In this document: in pieces, positions 1 to 36,920 of the stretch
Position numbering within the stretch: the first letter of the stretch is position 1
How the letters are laid out: each line of letters opens with the position of its first letter
Origin: Heterobilharzia americana
Taxonomy: Eukaryota > Platyhelminthes > Trematoda > Strigeidida > Schistosomatidae
Assembly (NCBI GenBank): GCA_944470555.2
Contig: OX104132.1
Coordinates: 12,161,755-12,225,754, forward strand
Length of the DNA: 64,000 bases
Direction of reading: 5' to 3'
Program-made: the position numbers and the translations under genes
The notes under the pieces: generated by a model
Databases searched by the model: none
Seen by the model: only the letters and a program-made list of their open reading frames with translations
What the model was told of the DNA's origin: nothing

Positions 1-39
1 GCCCTTGTTTTACCATGTTTGTGTTTTAATAATAATAAT

Positions 40-1290
40 TGTGACCGATTTTGAGCCATGTCGCCAAGACCTATAAACTATTGATTCCTATCATCTTGAA
101 AACTCTAAACAGGCATTATGAACCTCCGTGTGTGGCTCAGATCAACAATCATAGACTTCATGAACCGGTGTTATGTCTTGCTCTGACCACCGCGAGTCTT
201 CTTCCAACCCAATCCTACTTGAAATTACATTGGGTATTGAGGTAGGTTATGGCTCGGCACATGCAACATGCAAGCCATCTCAGTGGGTGTAGGTTTACAA
301 CCTCATCGATTGACTTGTCTAGTACCCTAAGCTTATCTTCGACATAACTCATGTGATGATTTCACCATAAGTGAGCGATGCTATGAAGACAGCCGTGGTC
401 AAAACTTTTAATCTCTTCATGTCTTATTTAACGACTACGTTTCACAGCAATGTAACAGGACAGAGCGAACTGATAGGCAAGGCAGTCTCATATCACACTG
501 GTACCAGAGGCGATGTGATTTGGCAAATATCAAATGGGTTCTCTTTATCCGATTTGAAATTTCGTTAGTCGCCAACCCAATTGAATTAATTCATCTATCC
601 ATTGAGCTAACTGTTTAATGCATTCAGTGAAAATCAGTTTCAAAGTATCATATTACGTTTGAAAGGTGTGAAACCTATACTACACATACTCAAATATCTG
701 CTCGAGACATTCAGAAGACCGCACTTTGTCAGCACCTGTGCATGACAAGACTTTGTCATCTGCATCCTCTAAGTAAACCAGGTACCCTGCTGGGAGTGGG
801 TTGATCTCTAACAATTCAAAGGTACTTGGGTTTATACACATTAATATGTTTATAATAAAGTCGAGAGGGGACGATAACAGTGAATACCCTTGTCTGATAG
901 CAGTATCTGTTGGTACTTCAGATGACAACTCTCCATAGGCCGTTACACAGTTAAATAAGTTTGACTACGGAGATTGAATTAACGTTACATACTTACTCGT
1001 TCATTCCTTCACAGTCGGACACTACCACAACTTTCGATCGATTGGGTTTAATGCCACCTTCAGGTAAAGAAAAATGGCTAGTGTCGGTCATCGGTACTTA
1101 AACCTATGTTCCAGAACCTGATGAATGGTGGGATCTGATTCATGTACCCTCGTTCAGGTCTGAAACCTGTTTGGTTTTCTCTAGAGCTCCAGTTAGGCGT
1201 TAGATAACTATTGACCGTAGGATATGGGATACAGTGCTAGTCAAACTGATTCCTCTGTTGTTGTCACCTCAAATTATAGCAACAGATTAC
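40..1290 (-). pseudogene. LINE remnant, RT domain and 3' end (SR/Perere-like)
   Basis: On the minus strand, bases ~1290-950 read as a decayed RT segment with VLEHRFKYR and TLAIFLYLKVALNPIDR. These match the palm-domain lead-in of CR1/RTE-class LINEs. Bases 928-680 hold the next block, RQGYSLLSSPLDFIINILM followed by a mutated YADD box (LEDADDKVL). Bases 600-40 match the C-terminal cysteine/tryptophan-rich tail found in other LINE copies in this window. Many stops and frameshifts are present, so it is inactive. The exact family was not determined. Confidence 0.75.
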
Positions 1291-1518
1291 ATTTTTGAGT
1301 CCCGGAGAAATGTGACACTGAACAACTGATCAGTTCTATATGTTTAGACGAATAAAGTGAACTTTACTATCTTTGGTAGCTCGCCGTAAGTTAAAAAACA
1401 GTTAGTTTCAGTCATTCGTACCTTTTGGTTTGTTTGCCTTACGATACTGAAATAAAAGACTCCTCTTCAGGGTTCATTTTCTCATTATATCACATTTTTT
1501 CTATTTTTTCTCATATAG

Positions 1519-26485
<24,967 letters not shown>

Positions 26486-28800
26486 TTCTGTGCATAACAC
26501 TTGAAAAGTGACTGTTTAATGTATTGTACCTGAGCATACATGTAGAGAATAACCCATTAGTGTGTGTGTGTGTGTGTATGTGTATTAACAAAATATTAGG
26601 TGAACAAGGTATAAAGTTCTTTGTTTTGTTGACATCATTCCTTCTCATTATATATCCTACTATGTGTATACTTCAAACTTTTAATGCTAGACATACTGTT
26701 CTTCTTCTTCTTCTCTACTAGACGCTTATCTCTTGTAACTAACATTTCCATAATGCAAACAATACTCTGTCATTTTGCGTTTTCTTTTTTTTTTTTTTTT
26801 AGAAAAAAAAATTATTATTGTGTGCCTCATGTACAAGCTTGATAAAAAAAAAATGCTCACTAGATTATGTTTATGTATGTGTGCTAACCTGTTAGTTTGT
26901 TTGTTTTCCTCTTTATAATCTTTATGTTTTATAAAATTTCTACTCAAAAATCACTTAATGTTGGATTCTTTTTGCTTAAATGCTCATTGTCTACTTTCTT
27001 TCTTTCTTTTTTTGTTTCTCTTTGTTTATTTTCCATATATTAATCGCTTCACGTTGTATAACAAGTCAACAGGTGTATCCTTTGGAAGGTGGTGTATGTG
27101 TGTGTATGTATGTATGTTCACTTGTGTTTGTCTTGAAAGATTTTCATTTTCTTTGCCTTTTTAGTTGTTTTTTTTTAATTTTTTTTTTAAAAAAAAGACC
27201 CTTCAGTCTGATTACTTACACACAAATGTGCACTATTTTTATCCACTCACCAGTAGACTTTTATCATATGAACGATTATTTTTGTGATATTACAGTTTTT
27301 AATGTTAAGATCTATACTTGTAATTTGCGTAAATTCTGTTTTAATCATCTGTTAAATTTATATACACATTGACTGTATTTTTTATTAATTAATTAATCCC
27401 GGTATAAGAGATTGTGTGTGTGTGTGTGTGTGACCATTCTGCATCTTCTGCCACTTATCTTCATGATGATAGTACCATTACTGCTGCTGCTGCTACTGTT
27501 TTATTACCAAGTAATAGTAACAGTACTACTGTAGGAATACTTCAAAGTTGTATATGAGCTTATAGAGAGAATATTTTCTTTTACTTACCTGATTCAACTG
27601 TCATCACCGCAAATGCCTGCTCATCCTTCTTCTTTTTTAAAAAAAAACAAAACAAAAAAGTTAATCCCTGCTAAAACTTATTTTCCATATTTAGCGCCCA
27701 TTCAATGTTTCAATATGATTAGATAGATTTACTGTTAATCGTTATTATTTCTTTAAATGTATCACATTTCAACCTATCAATTTTCAAAAAAGCTTTTGCT
27801 TACATTTCAAAGAAACTAGGATATGTTTTTGTGTATAGTTATTGAACAAATTCAGTAGAAATTAGACTGTTATAATTAATACCAAACTACTATTAATGTT
27901 TGTTTGTTTTTGTTATAATGATGTGTATTTACTTATTCATTTATTTTATTTTCTTATTTTAATATTCTATTGCTAGGGAAGACATTTCCTTTCTCACAGT
28001 TTATTTTACAGTTGTCATATTTCTATGCTAACTTATTCTATTCATTACTTCTGTATGTTATGGTGTATGGATTTTAGGAGAGTGTACGCATGTGTGCTAA
28101 TAAGAGAGAATCAGTCATTAAGAACATTTTTTGTTTGTTTTCTATATTCCGTACTAACTTATCTGACATGAATAGGATTCGGAGTTTTGATTAGTGTTTT
28201 ATCTCGAAGCTAATATAGACTGTCTTCTTTTTTTGAATTAGCATTGAAAAATCCAACAAACGAACAGAGTTAAGGTTTGAACAATGCCTGTATAAGTTGA
28301 GAAGCTTTTATGCATCGAATGCAAGTAGAATGAAATTAAACTGTTAATGATATTTATTTATTCTCATGTCACAGAATTGCTTAGGAAGTGTCTACTTACA
28401 GACAGTGAATGTAATAAGATGGCATACGGTAACAGGAATTATCTTCAGGGTGACTGCATCGTTGTGAAAAGATAGTTTTGTATAGTAAACCTTTTCAAAA
28501 CATATCAAAAGGTGCGAGATTTTAAGCTGTCTCAGGCGACTGATGTGTATACTATGGGTGTAATGTCGCACTTTATTTTCTATAGATGAAATTTTGAATT
28601 CCTTATGTTGAAATACATAGTGATGCACTTTATGATTTCTCGTTGTCTACAGAAGTTTGACTGTAGCAATTTTATTCAACTACAAATCGCACTAATGTTA
28701 ATTCAATCTCTCTTTAGATTCATACTACAGGACTCGCCTTTGTGACGTGTAGACGAACACATATTTACAATTCGATCTCCTGAGGTTTAGATACCCCTGA
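26486..28800. other. JNK 3' flank, probable 3'UTR in its first part
   Basis: T-rich, low-complexity sequence with GT microsatellites at 26561-26582 and 27413-27432 and poly(A)/poly(T) runs. A canonical poly(A) site was not located with confidence, so the UTR end is unknown. Open frames here are low-complexity artefacts. Confidence 0.5.
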
Positions 28801-28809
28801 CTTCAGAGT

Positions 28810-29640
28810 AATTAGCTCATTCCCTGGAGGGAATCTGATTGACTTGGAAACACTGACAAAATGAAGCGTCTTCTGAACGCTTTAAGCTGAAAACTGACTG
28901 TTTCGCGTGCGTTTCGTACTTCTCAAATATAAGATGACGCTTCAGTCTAAGTATAGGAATGTGTTGACAAATTCACTTAATCGGGGAGTTGAATTAGTCC
29001 AAAAGGGTTGACTGCTGCTCAGATACGGAGAACGCATTTGCCAACTCTTATCACCTCTGGTGCCAGTGAGATATCCGACTACTTGTTAGAAGGAGAAGTA
29101 CAATGCTCTTTCCTTTTATGCGAATGTTGAATGTAGCATTGCTTACGTATAGTGCAATCACCATGGAAGGAATGTCGAGGTTAGGTGGACGGAACTAGGC
29201 AAACCAGTCGATGAGGTCGTGAACTTTCACCGACTGAAGTGTTGTGGACATGCGTGTCCTGTGCATGCTGAGTCACAACCTACCTTGACGTGTAATGTTA
29301 GTTTAAGTTGGAAGCAGGCTCAGGGTGGCCAAACCAAGACATCATACTGGTTCATGAAGTATGTAACTGTTGTTCTGATCCGTGTATGAAGATGTAACTG
29401 GTGTTCCTGAGACCATAGGAATCAGTGACTTGAACATCTTCCCTAACTTTGATTTTCAAATTCCTCTTCCTTAAATGCACTTTAGCCTAGTTTGATATCA
29501 TTTTTCTCCATCCACTTAATTTTTTTATGCTGCTGTGGAATGTGGCAACTGGAACGGGCACAATTTTATGTGAATTAGTTTCTAGGTTAATGTTGTCTGT
29601 CTTTCCAGATGTTTTACTCGTGTATACATAATTGATCATA
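28810..29640 (+). mobile_element. LINE remnant (SR/Perere-like), very degenerate
   Basis: Decayed RT-thumb and C-terminal blocks are readable: CEGGNLIDLET, EVRWTELGKPVDEVVNFHRL, AQGGQTKTSYWFMK and HRNQWLEHLP-like. There are many stops. It is downstream of JNK. Confidence 0.65.
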
Positions 29641-29842
29641 TTTATTAAACACGAATTAATCATGTTCAGTCACCGATGACAAAAATACGAATCATAAAAG
29701 ACAACTAAAAACAATAGTGGTGGCGGTGTAATTAGTGACAAAAGTATTGAGAAAGGCGTAATGGTGTAAAACCGTTTTCCAACGGGTGAAGTAGGTTAGG
29801 GCTGGGAAAAGAATAAGGTTGCATTATACTAAAGGATAACTT

Positions 29843-30091
29843 CGCCTGGTTAACTAGTCCACTAGTTACTAGCCGGTTCTAAGCCTGGATAAAGAGGTTG
29901 GGCATATGGCTAGCAATCCTACCCCGTAAAACCAGTCCAATTGCTAAAGAAACTTCAAAACACAAAGAAAATATAAATAATAAAAGCAAACTTATTCCTC
30001 ATTGGAGACGAAATGACGCCGGTTGGTGTAAGACTTCTAAGAGCCAATTGGCCGATATGTCTTCTTTCGATGAAAGCGAAAGTGAGAACTA
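29843..30091 (+). mobile_element. 5' end fragment of RTE-like LINE
   Basis: It starts CGCCTGGTTAACTAG, identical in layout to the 5' end of the minus-strand element at 7672. It continues through the pre-endonuclease leader (ETSKHKENIN..., NKSKLIPHW) and stops at the position equivalent to KKAKVN, just before the endonuclease domain. Confidence 0.8.
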
Positions 30092-31790
30092 CTATTATTT
30101 GTCCCTTGGGTTCCTAGTGGAACATAAGGCTTCAGTAGCACGTCTCCATTTCACTCTCTTCTGTGCAGTCTTCTGAACCTGGCTCCAAGACTGCCTACAA
30201 GCTTTCATTTCTCCTCACACCATCTCCATGTCGCTATCGTAAGCCCAACTCATTGTTTCCCCTTTGGATCCTACTCGAGGGCCTGGCCTGGTACGCGATG
30301 TCCCCAAACGGTCTTCTCAATGTATGTCCAATCCATCTCCACTTTGTTCTCGATATTTGTTGGGCAATAGGTTCGTTCCCAGAGTTCCTTGTTGCTTATT
30401 CTTATTATTCTGACAATCTGATCTGATCTTCAGTGTCGAGCGTAGGAAGCTGCCGATGAATGTCTTTAGTTTGTTGGAAATGCTTTTCGTAACGTGCCTA
30501 GTCTCTCAACCATATAGAAGCACTGACTTGACGTTGGTGTTGAAAATCCGGATCTTGTTCACGCTTTATGCTGACCGCAGTAGATCTCCACACTGGTTTC
30601 AGGTTAATGAACGTCTGTCTTTCGGTCCTGACTTTAACGTCCTCATCTGTGCTGCCGCTGCGTGTAGTTGAAACGATGCTTCCGTCTAGGTAGGTGAAAG
30701 GGACTACTCCCCTTAGGTTTCTCCTGTTAATGGTGATTGGTGCTTACTGTTGTTGCGTATCTTCGTCATTTCTGTTTTCTCCACATTTACTTGAAGCCCG
30801 TTTTCGCCTCTTCTGTCAACTTGTTAGTTTTCACCTGTAGATCTTCGAGTTTGTGTGACATTAAAATAAATCATCACTGGCGAAATCCAAATCTTCTAGG
30901 TTCTATTCATCGGTCCAGCGTATCCCCCTCTTCTTTCTCTCCATTGTCTGTTGCATGATCCAGTCGACCACAATCAGGAATATCATGGGTGATAGTAGAC
31001 AGCCTTGTCTTGCTCCTGTCTTCACTTAAAAGACATCACTGAGCTTCCCATTGTGAATTACTAGGCATGTGGCGTCTTCATATAGTTGTTGAATGAGGCT
31101 GATAAAGATTTGTGGTATTCCGTATTGTTGAAGCAACTGCAAAATTACTCTTCGGTCGACGCTGTGGAAGGCGTTTTCAAAGTCGATGAAGTTGAGGTAG
31201 AGAGTTGAGTTGACTGCCATTCTATGTTCTGTTCTTTGGTGATGCGTAGCGTTGCGATTCGGCCCGCACATGGTTTGTACTTCCTGAATCCAGTGCATGC
31301 TTAAGTCTCTCCAGGACGATGCGGCATAATATTTTGCTTGGGGTGGACAGAAGCGTTATTCCGCACCAGTTCTTGCGAATCCTAAAGTCTCTCTTGCTTG
31401 GGAGTTTGCCTAGGTAACCCTTCTTCCAATCTGCAGGTACTTTCTCTTCCTTCCAGACCTTCTGCAATAGTGGTGTGAGCATGTCCACTGTTGTCTCTAC
31501 ATCTGTTTTCAGTGCTTCTGGCGGGATCCATCTGGTCCTGCTGCCTTCACGGATTCCGGAAACTTTATGGCATTCAGGACTTTGACTTTTGTTGGAGGGC
31601 TTGTGTTCACTGATAATTCTGCGGTTGCTGGTGGTATTTCTGGACAAGTTGCAGGTGGTGATGGTGGTCAATTCAACAGTGTTTTGAAGTGGTCAGCCTA
31701 TTATTTCGTTTGTTTCTCCTCTTTCGTAACTAGGTTTCCCTCACTATCTTTCATTGGTTTCGTTTGCGTTGATCTCTCTCCAAGTGAAGC
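30092..31790 (-). mobile_element. 3' half of RTE-like LINE, opposite orientation
   Basis: It begins TTTGTCCCTTGGGTTCC, as at the other 3' ends, and runs back into RT. Minus-strand pieces include LYLNFIDFENAFHSVDRRVI, LIQQLYEDATCLVIHNGKLS and KNWCGITLLSTPSKIL. It ends at the KPMKDSEGN linker. Frameshifts and a catalytic-frame break make it inactive. Confidence 0.85.
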
Positions 31791-31794
31791 AGAA

Positions 31795-32035
31795 CAGGAT
31801 GAAGGTATGAGAGACAGAGACAACAACACTGTAACAAATAACCAGGTTACTATCTGGAGGAGATCAACGCCAACGAAACCAATGAAAGATAGTGAAGGGA
31901 ACCTAGTTACCAAAGAATTGAAACAAAGGAAACAATGGGCTGACCACTTCAAAACTCTTGAATCGACCACCACCTGCAACTTGTCCAGATATACCACCAG
32001 CAACCGCAGAATTATCAGTGAACACAAGTTTTGTG
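31795..32035 (+). mobile_element. RTE-like LINE linker fragment, inverted
   Basis: It encodes SEAEQDEGMRD, then PMKDSEGNLVTKE and RKQWADHF, the same LINE linker that ends the previous element on the opposite strand. It therefore forms an inverted arm with 31600-31785. It joins PLE sequence at ~32033. Confidence 0.8.
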
Positions 32036-32089
32036 GCTCCATTTCTGAGACATTTCACCAAGTTAACTTTCACTGACATAGGGTGAGAC

Positions 32090-32545
32090 TATTTGAAGTC
32101 CAAGTTACGGTTTGGGTGTGAAGGTTTTTCTATAGACACCAGTGTCTTTGCCCGCATAAATCCAGTAGTCAATATAATACAATTTACCTATGAATTAGAA
32201 AATATTGAAGAGGAACTAGTGATACTCGACTGCAGAATAAAACAAAAACAAGATGGGGGTCTAGACACTAGTATCTACAGAAAACCTTCATACTCAAATC
32301 GTAACTTGGACTTCAAATCGTCTCACTCTATATCAGTTAAAGTTGGCTTGGTGAAATGTCTCAGAAATTTGACCACAAAACTTACTAGTAAAACAGAAGA
32401 TCTAAGATAAGAAACCAGACACATTAAGGACTTCTCACTCATTAACAATTACCCTCCGAAATTAATCAACCAGTTCCTTAACGATCGTAAGAAAAATATG
32501 ACTGATATCAGTAACACAGATATTAGTGGTAGTAATAATGATGTT
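32090..32545 (+). mobile_element. PLE reverse-transcriptase C-terminal fragment
   Basis: The plus strand encodes ELENIEEELVILDCRI, LDTSIYRKPSYSNRNLDF and SHSISVK. This is the PLE RT end (the xLPFLDv..IYRKPT.T..YL signature, diverged). VKCLRNLTTKL and LINNYPPKLINQFL of the connector to the endonuclease follow after a stop. Confidence 0.78.
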
Positions 32546-32884
32546 GATGACGATTATGAATGTGTGAATTATTGATTGAGGTTTACTTCATGTCGTTCGT
32601 TCACTTGTTTCTCTTCCTCTTTTCCCTTCCAGATTCTCTTGGTAACCACTAAACACACTCATCTACGCACCCCTCAGCGTTAGCTTATCTACCTGCAGGC
32701 TAGACGAGAACCTATCAATAGCTGATTGTTATATTTTGGTGTCTCAATCGGGATCCAGCCCGCTCACAGTCAGATCAACGTGAACTCAGCAGCAGCCTAC
32801 CCACAAATGTAACTAGCAACAGCTTCACACGCACCATATTTAACCTCTAACTTACCTAGGTACACTCAAGCACTGGGACAGTGT

Positions 32885-33250
32885 TTTTTTCGCCTAGAGG
32901 AGTATTCGAAACCTTTCTAGTTCCAACTTCTAGACAGCCTCATCTCTTCGCTTTCGAGAGGTTAAGTCAAAGCACTTCTACGTTCAATTATTTCAACTTT
33001 GATTTTACATTAAGTTTGTTGCATATATTCTGCATCACAGTCTGGATATTTTATCTTATAAATACAATCACATTGAAAATCCTGGGGAATCGTGTCCTTC
33101 GCATGAATCAAAGCTCTCAGCAGTTTGTTTCGAGATATGTTGAGAACTCCGATATTCCTTTCTTTTAATCTCACTCCAGATTTAGGACCTGTTTGGAATG
33201 AATCTTGTTGTGACACATGATTGAGAAGTACTTCTTTGGTGCATTTTAAT
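32885..33250 (-). mobile_element. PLE connector and GIY-YIG start fragment
   Basis: The minus strand reads RNKLLRALIHAKD, then CDCIYKIKYPDCDAEYMQQT. This matches the CIYKI..C..YIGQT start of the PLE GIY-YIG endonuclease, with IG changed to MQ. It is a different PLE lineage from the CSCGA-type copies nearby. Confidence 0.65.
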
Positions 33251-33339
33251 GCCCTGTTCTAATTTCCAACTGGAATTAACAGGATTATTATTCACAACAA
33301 AACTGCAATTTATTTAATTTTTTTTCTTGGTGTTTCAAT

Positions 33340-34556
33340 TTTCAGGCCAAGAACAGCGAAGAAATATTTATTTTCAACAACTTCATTATCAAGCTATACA
33401 GTCGTATTTATAATCGCTAAAATGACAGATAATTACACCAAAACGTTGCTCAGTCAATATGCAAAATAGACAATGATCGTTGTTAGTGGTGGGATTTGAT
33501 CAAGTGGGAGGAATAAAAAATGGGTCAGTGAATAAGAAACGAAATGTTATTAAGTGGTGAGATAAGGGATACGTGCTGTCAAGGAATTGTTAAACGATGA
33601 TAGTTTAACTGAATCATCCAAAATGGGTCAATGAATCAGGAACGAATTGATACTGAACAGTGAAATATGGGTCAATTGCTGTCAATGAAGTGAAAAATGG
33701 TGATAATGATGATAATGAAGGGGAAGTATACAAAGTGAAGTGAAATGAAATTGACAAAATAATCATAACTGAATTGTTAAGGTTAAGGTAGAGAAAGCTT
33801 TTTCGCAAAATGTTTTTGAACGCAAAGTTTCGGTTTTTGTTCATGTATAGCTAATGCTTCAGCTATGCCTAAGTGGTGGAAACGTAGAACTGTGGAGTAG
33901 TCCAGTTTAACTTTGTAAGTTAGATTAAAGGATGAATCTTGAGGTGCTGAATGACTCAACTCTACTAGGTGTTCACATATGAATGAAGTTGTTTTTCTTT
34001 GCTCGCCTTTAGTAAGCCAAATTGAGTAACATTCAGCAACACGTTTTCGGAGGACCCGGTTACAACGTCCAATATCGTCAGCTCCACAAGAACATGTGAA
34101 TTTGTAGATACATATGGACATGAACATAAATGGTAGTCTATCCTCCACGCAATGTCAAATCCGACGACGGCTGGATAAGATCAGTCTCAGTCTAGCAGCA
34201 TGAAAGGTACGGTTGATGCACTTTGACAGATGGCTTTTCAGCGCTTCGGCTGTGGCGTTTCCTTTGAATTCCGGATTCCCGGTTATGACCACTGCAGTTA
34301 CTAAGACAATTTTAATCGTTTTACAATTCCTTGACAGCACGTATCCCTTATCTCACCACTTAATAACATTTCGTTTCTTATTCACTGACCCATTTTTTAT
34401 TCCTCCCACTTGATCAAATCCCACCACTAACAACGATCATTGTCTATTTTGCATATGACTGAGCAACGTTTTGGTGTAATTATCTGTCATTTTAGCGATT
34501 ATAAATACGACTGTATAGCTTGATAATGAAGTTGTTGAAAAGAAATATTTCTTCTT
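33340..34556 (-). mobile_element. PLE GIY-YIG fragment bracketed by inverted arms
   Basis: Minus-strand frames 34340-33783 encode the PLE end: INRTFHAARLRL, CIYKFTCSCGADDIGRC, HLVELSH, LGIAEALAIHEQKP. This is the GIY-YIG domain with the motif glycine/tyrosine mutated. Inverted arms lie at 33340-33602 and 34310-34556 (shared GGGATACGTGCTGTCAAGGA and complement, and AATGACAGATAATTACACC and complement), ~90% identical by eye. Confidence 0.75.
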
Positions 34557-34779
34557 TGTTGATACATGTCGTGCTCTTATTCATGAATAAATCGGTATAC
34601 TTCGTCAACTTCCAGGTTGCCAATGTCTTTCAGTAAACTACATTTGTAGCAGAAAGTTTCAACGATCTGCATGTAGGTTGCTTGGCCTCTATAAATATCA
34701 TTTGGCAAACCGATGCAGCTTGGTACCAGCAAAACCTGGGTTGGGATTGTCGCGATTTGGAACACCCATTAACGGTACG

Positions 34780-35045
34780 GGTACTTTAACTGATATAGAG
34801 TGAGACGATTTGAAGTCCAAGTTACGATTTGAGTATGAAGGCTTTCTGTAGATACTAGTGTCTAGACCCCCATCTTGTTTTCGTTTTATTCTGCAGTCGA
34901 GTATTACTAGTTCCTCTTCAATATTTTCTAATTCATAGGTAAATTGTATTATGTTGACTACTGAATTTATGCGTGCAAAGACACTGGTGTCTATAGAAAA
35001 ATCTTCACACTCAAACCGTAACTTGGACTTCAAATAGTCTCACCG
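34780..35045 (-). mobile_element. PLE RT C-terminal fragment, inverted copy
   Basis: It encodes nearly the same residues as 32090-32350 on the opposite strand (ELENIEEELVILDCRI, LDTSIYRKPSYS). Confidence 0.8.
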
Positions 35046-35097
35046 TATGTCAGTGAAAGTTGGCTTGGTGAAATGTCTCAGAAATGGGGCCACAAAA

Positions 35098-35470
35098 CTA
35101 GTGTTCACTGATAATTCTGCGGTTGCTGGTGGTATTTCTGGACAAGTTGCAGGTGGTGGTCGATTCAAGAGTTTTGAAGTGGTCAGCCTATTGTTTCCTT
35201 TGTTTCAATTCTTTGGTAACTAGGTTCCCTTCACTATCTTTCATTAGTTTCGTTGGCGTTGATCTCTTCCAGATAGTAACCTGGTTATTTGTTACAGTGC
35301 TGTTGTATTGCTGTCTCTGTCTCTCCTACCTTCATCCTGGTCTGCTTCACTTGGACGGAGATCAACGCAGATGAAACCAATGAAAGATTGTCAGAATAAT
35401 AAGAATAAGCAACAAGGAACTCTGGAAACGAACCTAATGCCCAACCCACGGGTACGGGAGGCAGATCTGT
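35098..35470. mobile_element. RTE-like LINE linker, inverted copy with same junction
   Basis: Minus-strand linker sequence (35098-35350) is the inverted partner of 31795-32035. It keeps the same PLE/LINE junction (near 35098) and the same LINE fold-back junction (near 35350). A plus-strand LINE C-terminal scrap (NKNKQQGTLETN) follows at 35393-35470. Confidence 0.75.
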
Positions 35471-35543
35471 TGCGTGGACAAGAAGTGCAACCGTAGGAAG
35501 AATTACTAGGCAGCATTTTTTTCCTGATACTGTGCAATTCCTC

Positions 35544-36165
35544 TTACAGTTTCGTGATGTGAGCTACAGCGTCGAAACTTATTGGCTCACTTGCTAAGAG
35601 AGGGTAGGGGTCTCTGAGTGAGTCAGGGACAGTAGACAATGCAGCTGAAATACTAGTGCTGAGCTTGGTAGCGTCTACAGCTCTGTCAGCTGCCTCTCCC
35701 AGCTCTATCAAGAGGCACTTATGAAAGGGTGCTAGCATTCCTTGCACCGTCTGTGGTAATCTCTGCAACCACAGTTGCTTGACAAGTGATTCATCAATGT
35801 TGAAGTTTGCAACAAGCTGCTTCATCTGACGAAGCAGTTACGTGAGCTTACGATCACCAAGATGCACATCCCTGAAAAGTTCTTGCACCCTCTGCTGGTC
35901 AGTAAGTGCAACGCGTTTGATGAGGGCGGATTTGAGGCGATCGTAATGGTTCGATGCTTGGTCGTCTAACACGTCTGAGACATCTTTGATTACATTTTTT
36001 TCCGGCAAGCTGACGACAACAAAGTTGGACTTTCTCGTGAATGAATATTACTCGAGGCAAATTGAGCTCCAACGTGGTAGAAACATGAGGACGGTCTATG
36101 GGCACAGAAGGTGGGAGGCTGAAGAGTTACGGCCATCTGGGCAGTAGAGTTGTTGTTGCCAGCCA
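35544..36165 (-). pseudogene. gag: Ty3/Gypsy-type Gag remnant
   Basis: The minus strand starts at a methionine near 36165. An initial PPTFC..RPS.CF..VGAQF block is followed, after one frameshift, by a capsid-like segment and one in-frame stop near 35838. It ends with KQLWLQRLPQTVQGMLAPF and GEAADRAVD. This order matches the capsid of Ty3/Gypsy LTR retrotransposons, where W/LRLP and LADRA-like motifs are typical. No protease or pol follows; LINE sequence begins instead. A TGGTATCA on the minus strand (36320-36313), after a TACA end, could be a primer-binding site after the 5' LTR. Confidence 0.75.
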
Positions 36166-36639
36166 TCGATAAGGGATATGATGATGATAACAAAATTACA
36201 ATGTGAAAAACCAACGTGAAATGCAATGCAAAAACGAAAAACCATGCCAAAATAAAAATAGAACTAATAAATCAACGCAGGATAAGAAAAAAGAACTAGA
36301 CACAGCGAGAAATGATACCAATTGTAGGGAGTGCTGGTTGCGTTGCTATCAGGTAACTTTTGACCAAACCTACTCAACTTGATATGCTCTAGTACCTGCC
36401 TAACCGGTACCCTAACTAACGTGTAAGTACTGATAACGAAACGCAAATCAAAAAACTGGTTTCAGGAATATATTTGAAGGATCAATATATTTCATCAGAA
36501 TAAATGTAATAGTAATGAACAGGGGAAAAGTTTAACCAACTTATCCGGCTAGTATGGCTTAACTAGGGACTCTGAGTATGTGCGTGCTAACCAACACAAA
36601 TGGGGCGCAAAATGGCTTCGAAGCCTGCTCAGATGCATG

Positions 36640-36845
36640 CTCGTTAAAACAAAACATAAAACACCTGAAGCATGCAGAGGCGAGCTAGAGGATTATTTAG
36701 TTCATTTAAAAAGCGGAATGTACCCATTTGACCATAGGAAAAGCCATGACGTGGTTTCAGCGAAGAAATTTTTTTCTTTTTGACGAAGCCATTTACTAAG
36801 ATATGCATTCGTGAATATATGTTACAGTGGATAGAATGTTCCACA
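36640..36845 (-). mobile_element. Partial second PLE 5' start
   Basis: The minus strand contains GQMGTFRFLNELN, similar to DQMGVFHFLKN at the start of the PLE at 39710. About 28 of 31 bases around 36698-36732 agree with 39672-39706. It lies beyond the 3' end of the main PLE and in the same orientation, as in a partial tandem. Confidence 0.5.
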
Positions 36846-36920
36846 GTTGTTTCCGGTCAGAGGTAAAATATATTGAATTAGGAAAGGAAGTTAATTAACA
36901 CACATTTGTGTTTAGAGTGG

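Noticed and set aside
1..1518. Upstream JNK exon with the catalytic lysine
   Set aside because: No segment encodes the expected AYRELVLMK-type residues; the stretch is occupied by a LINE remnant.
26726..27372. Small proteins in the T-rich JNK 3' flank
   Set aside because: Composition is low-complexity (poly-T, GT repeats), with no motif or conservation to support coding.
29843..31790. Twin-priming inversion of one LINE
   Set aside because: The 3' tail lies inside the structure, not at its outer edge as twin priming requires.
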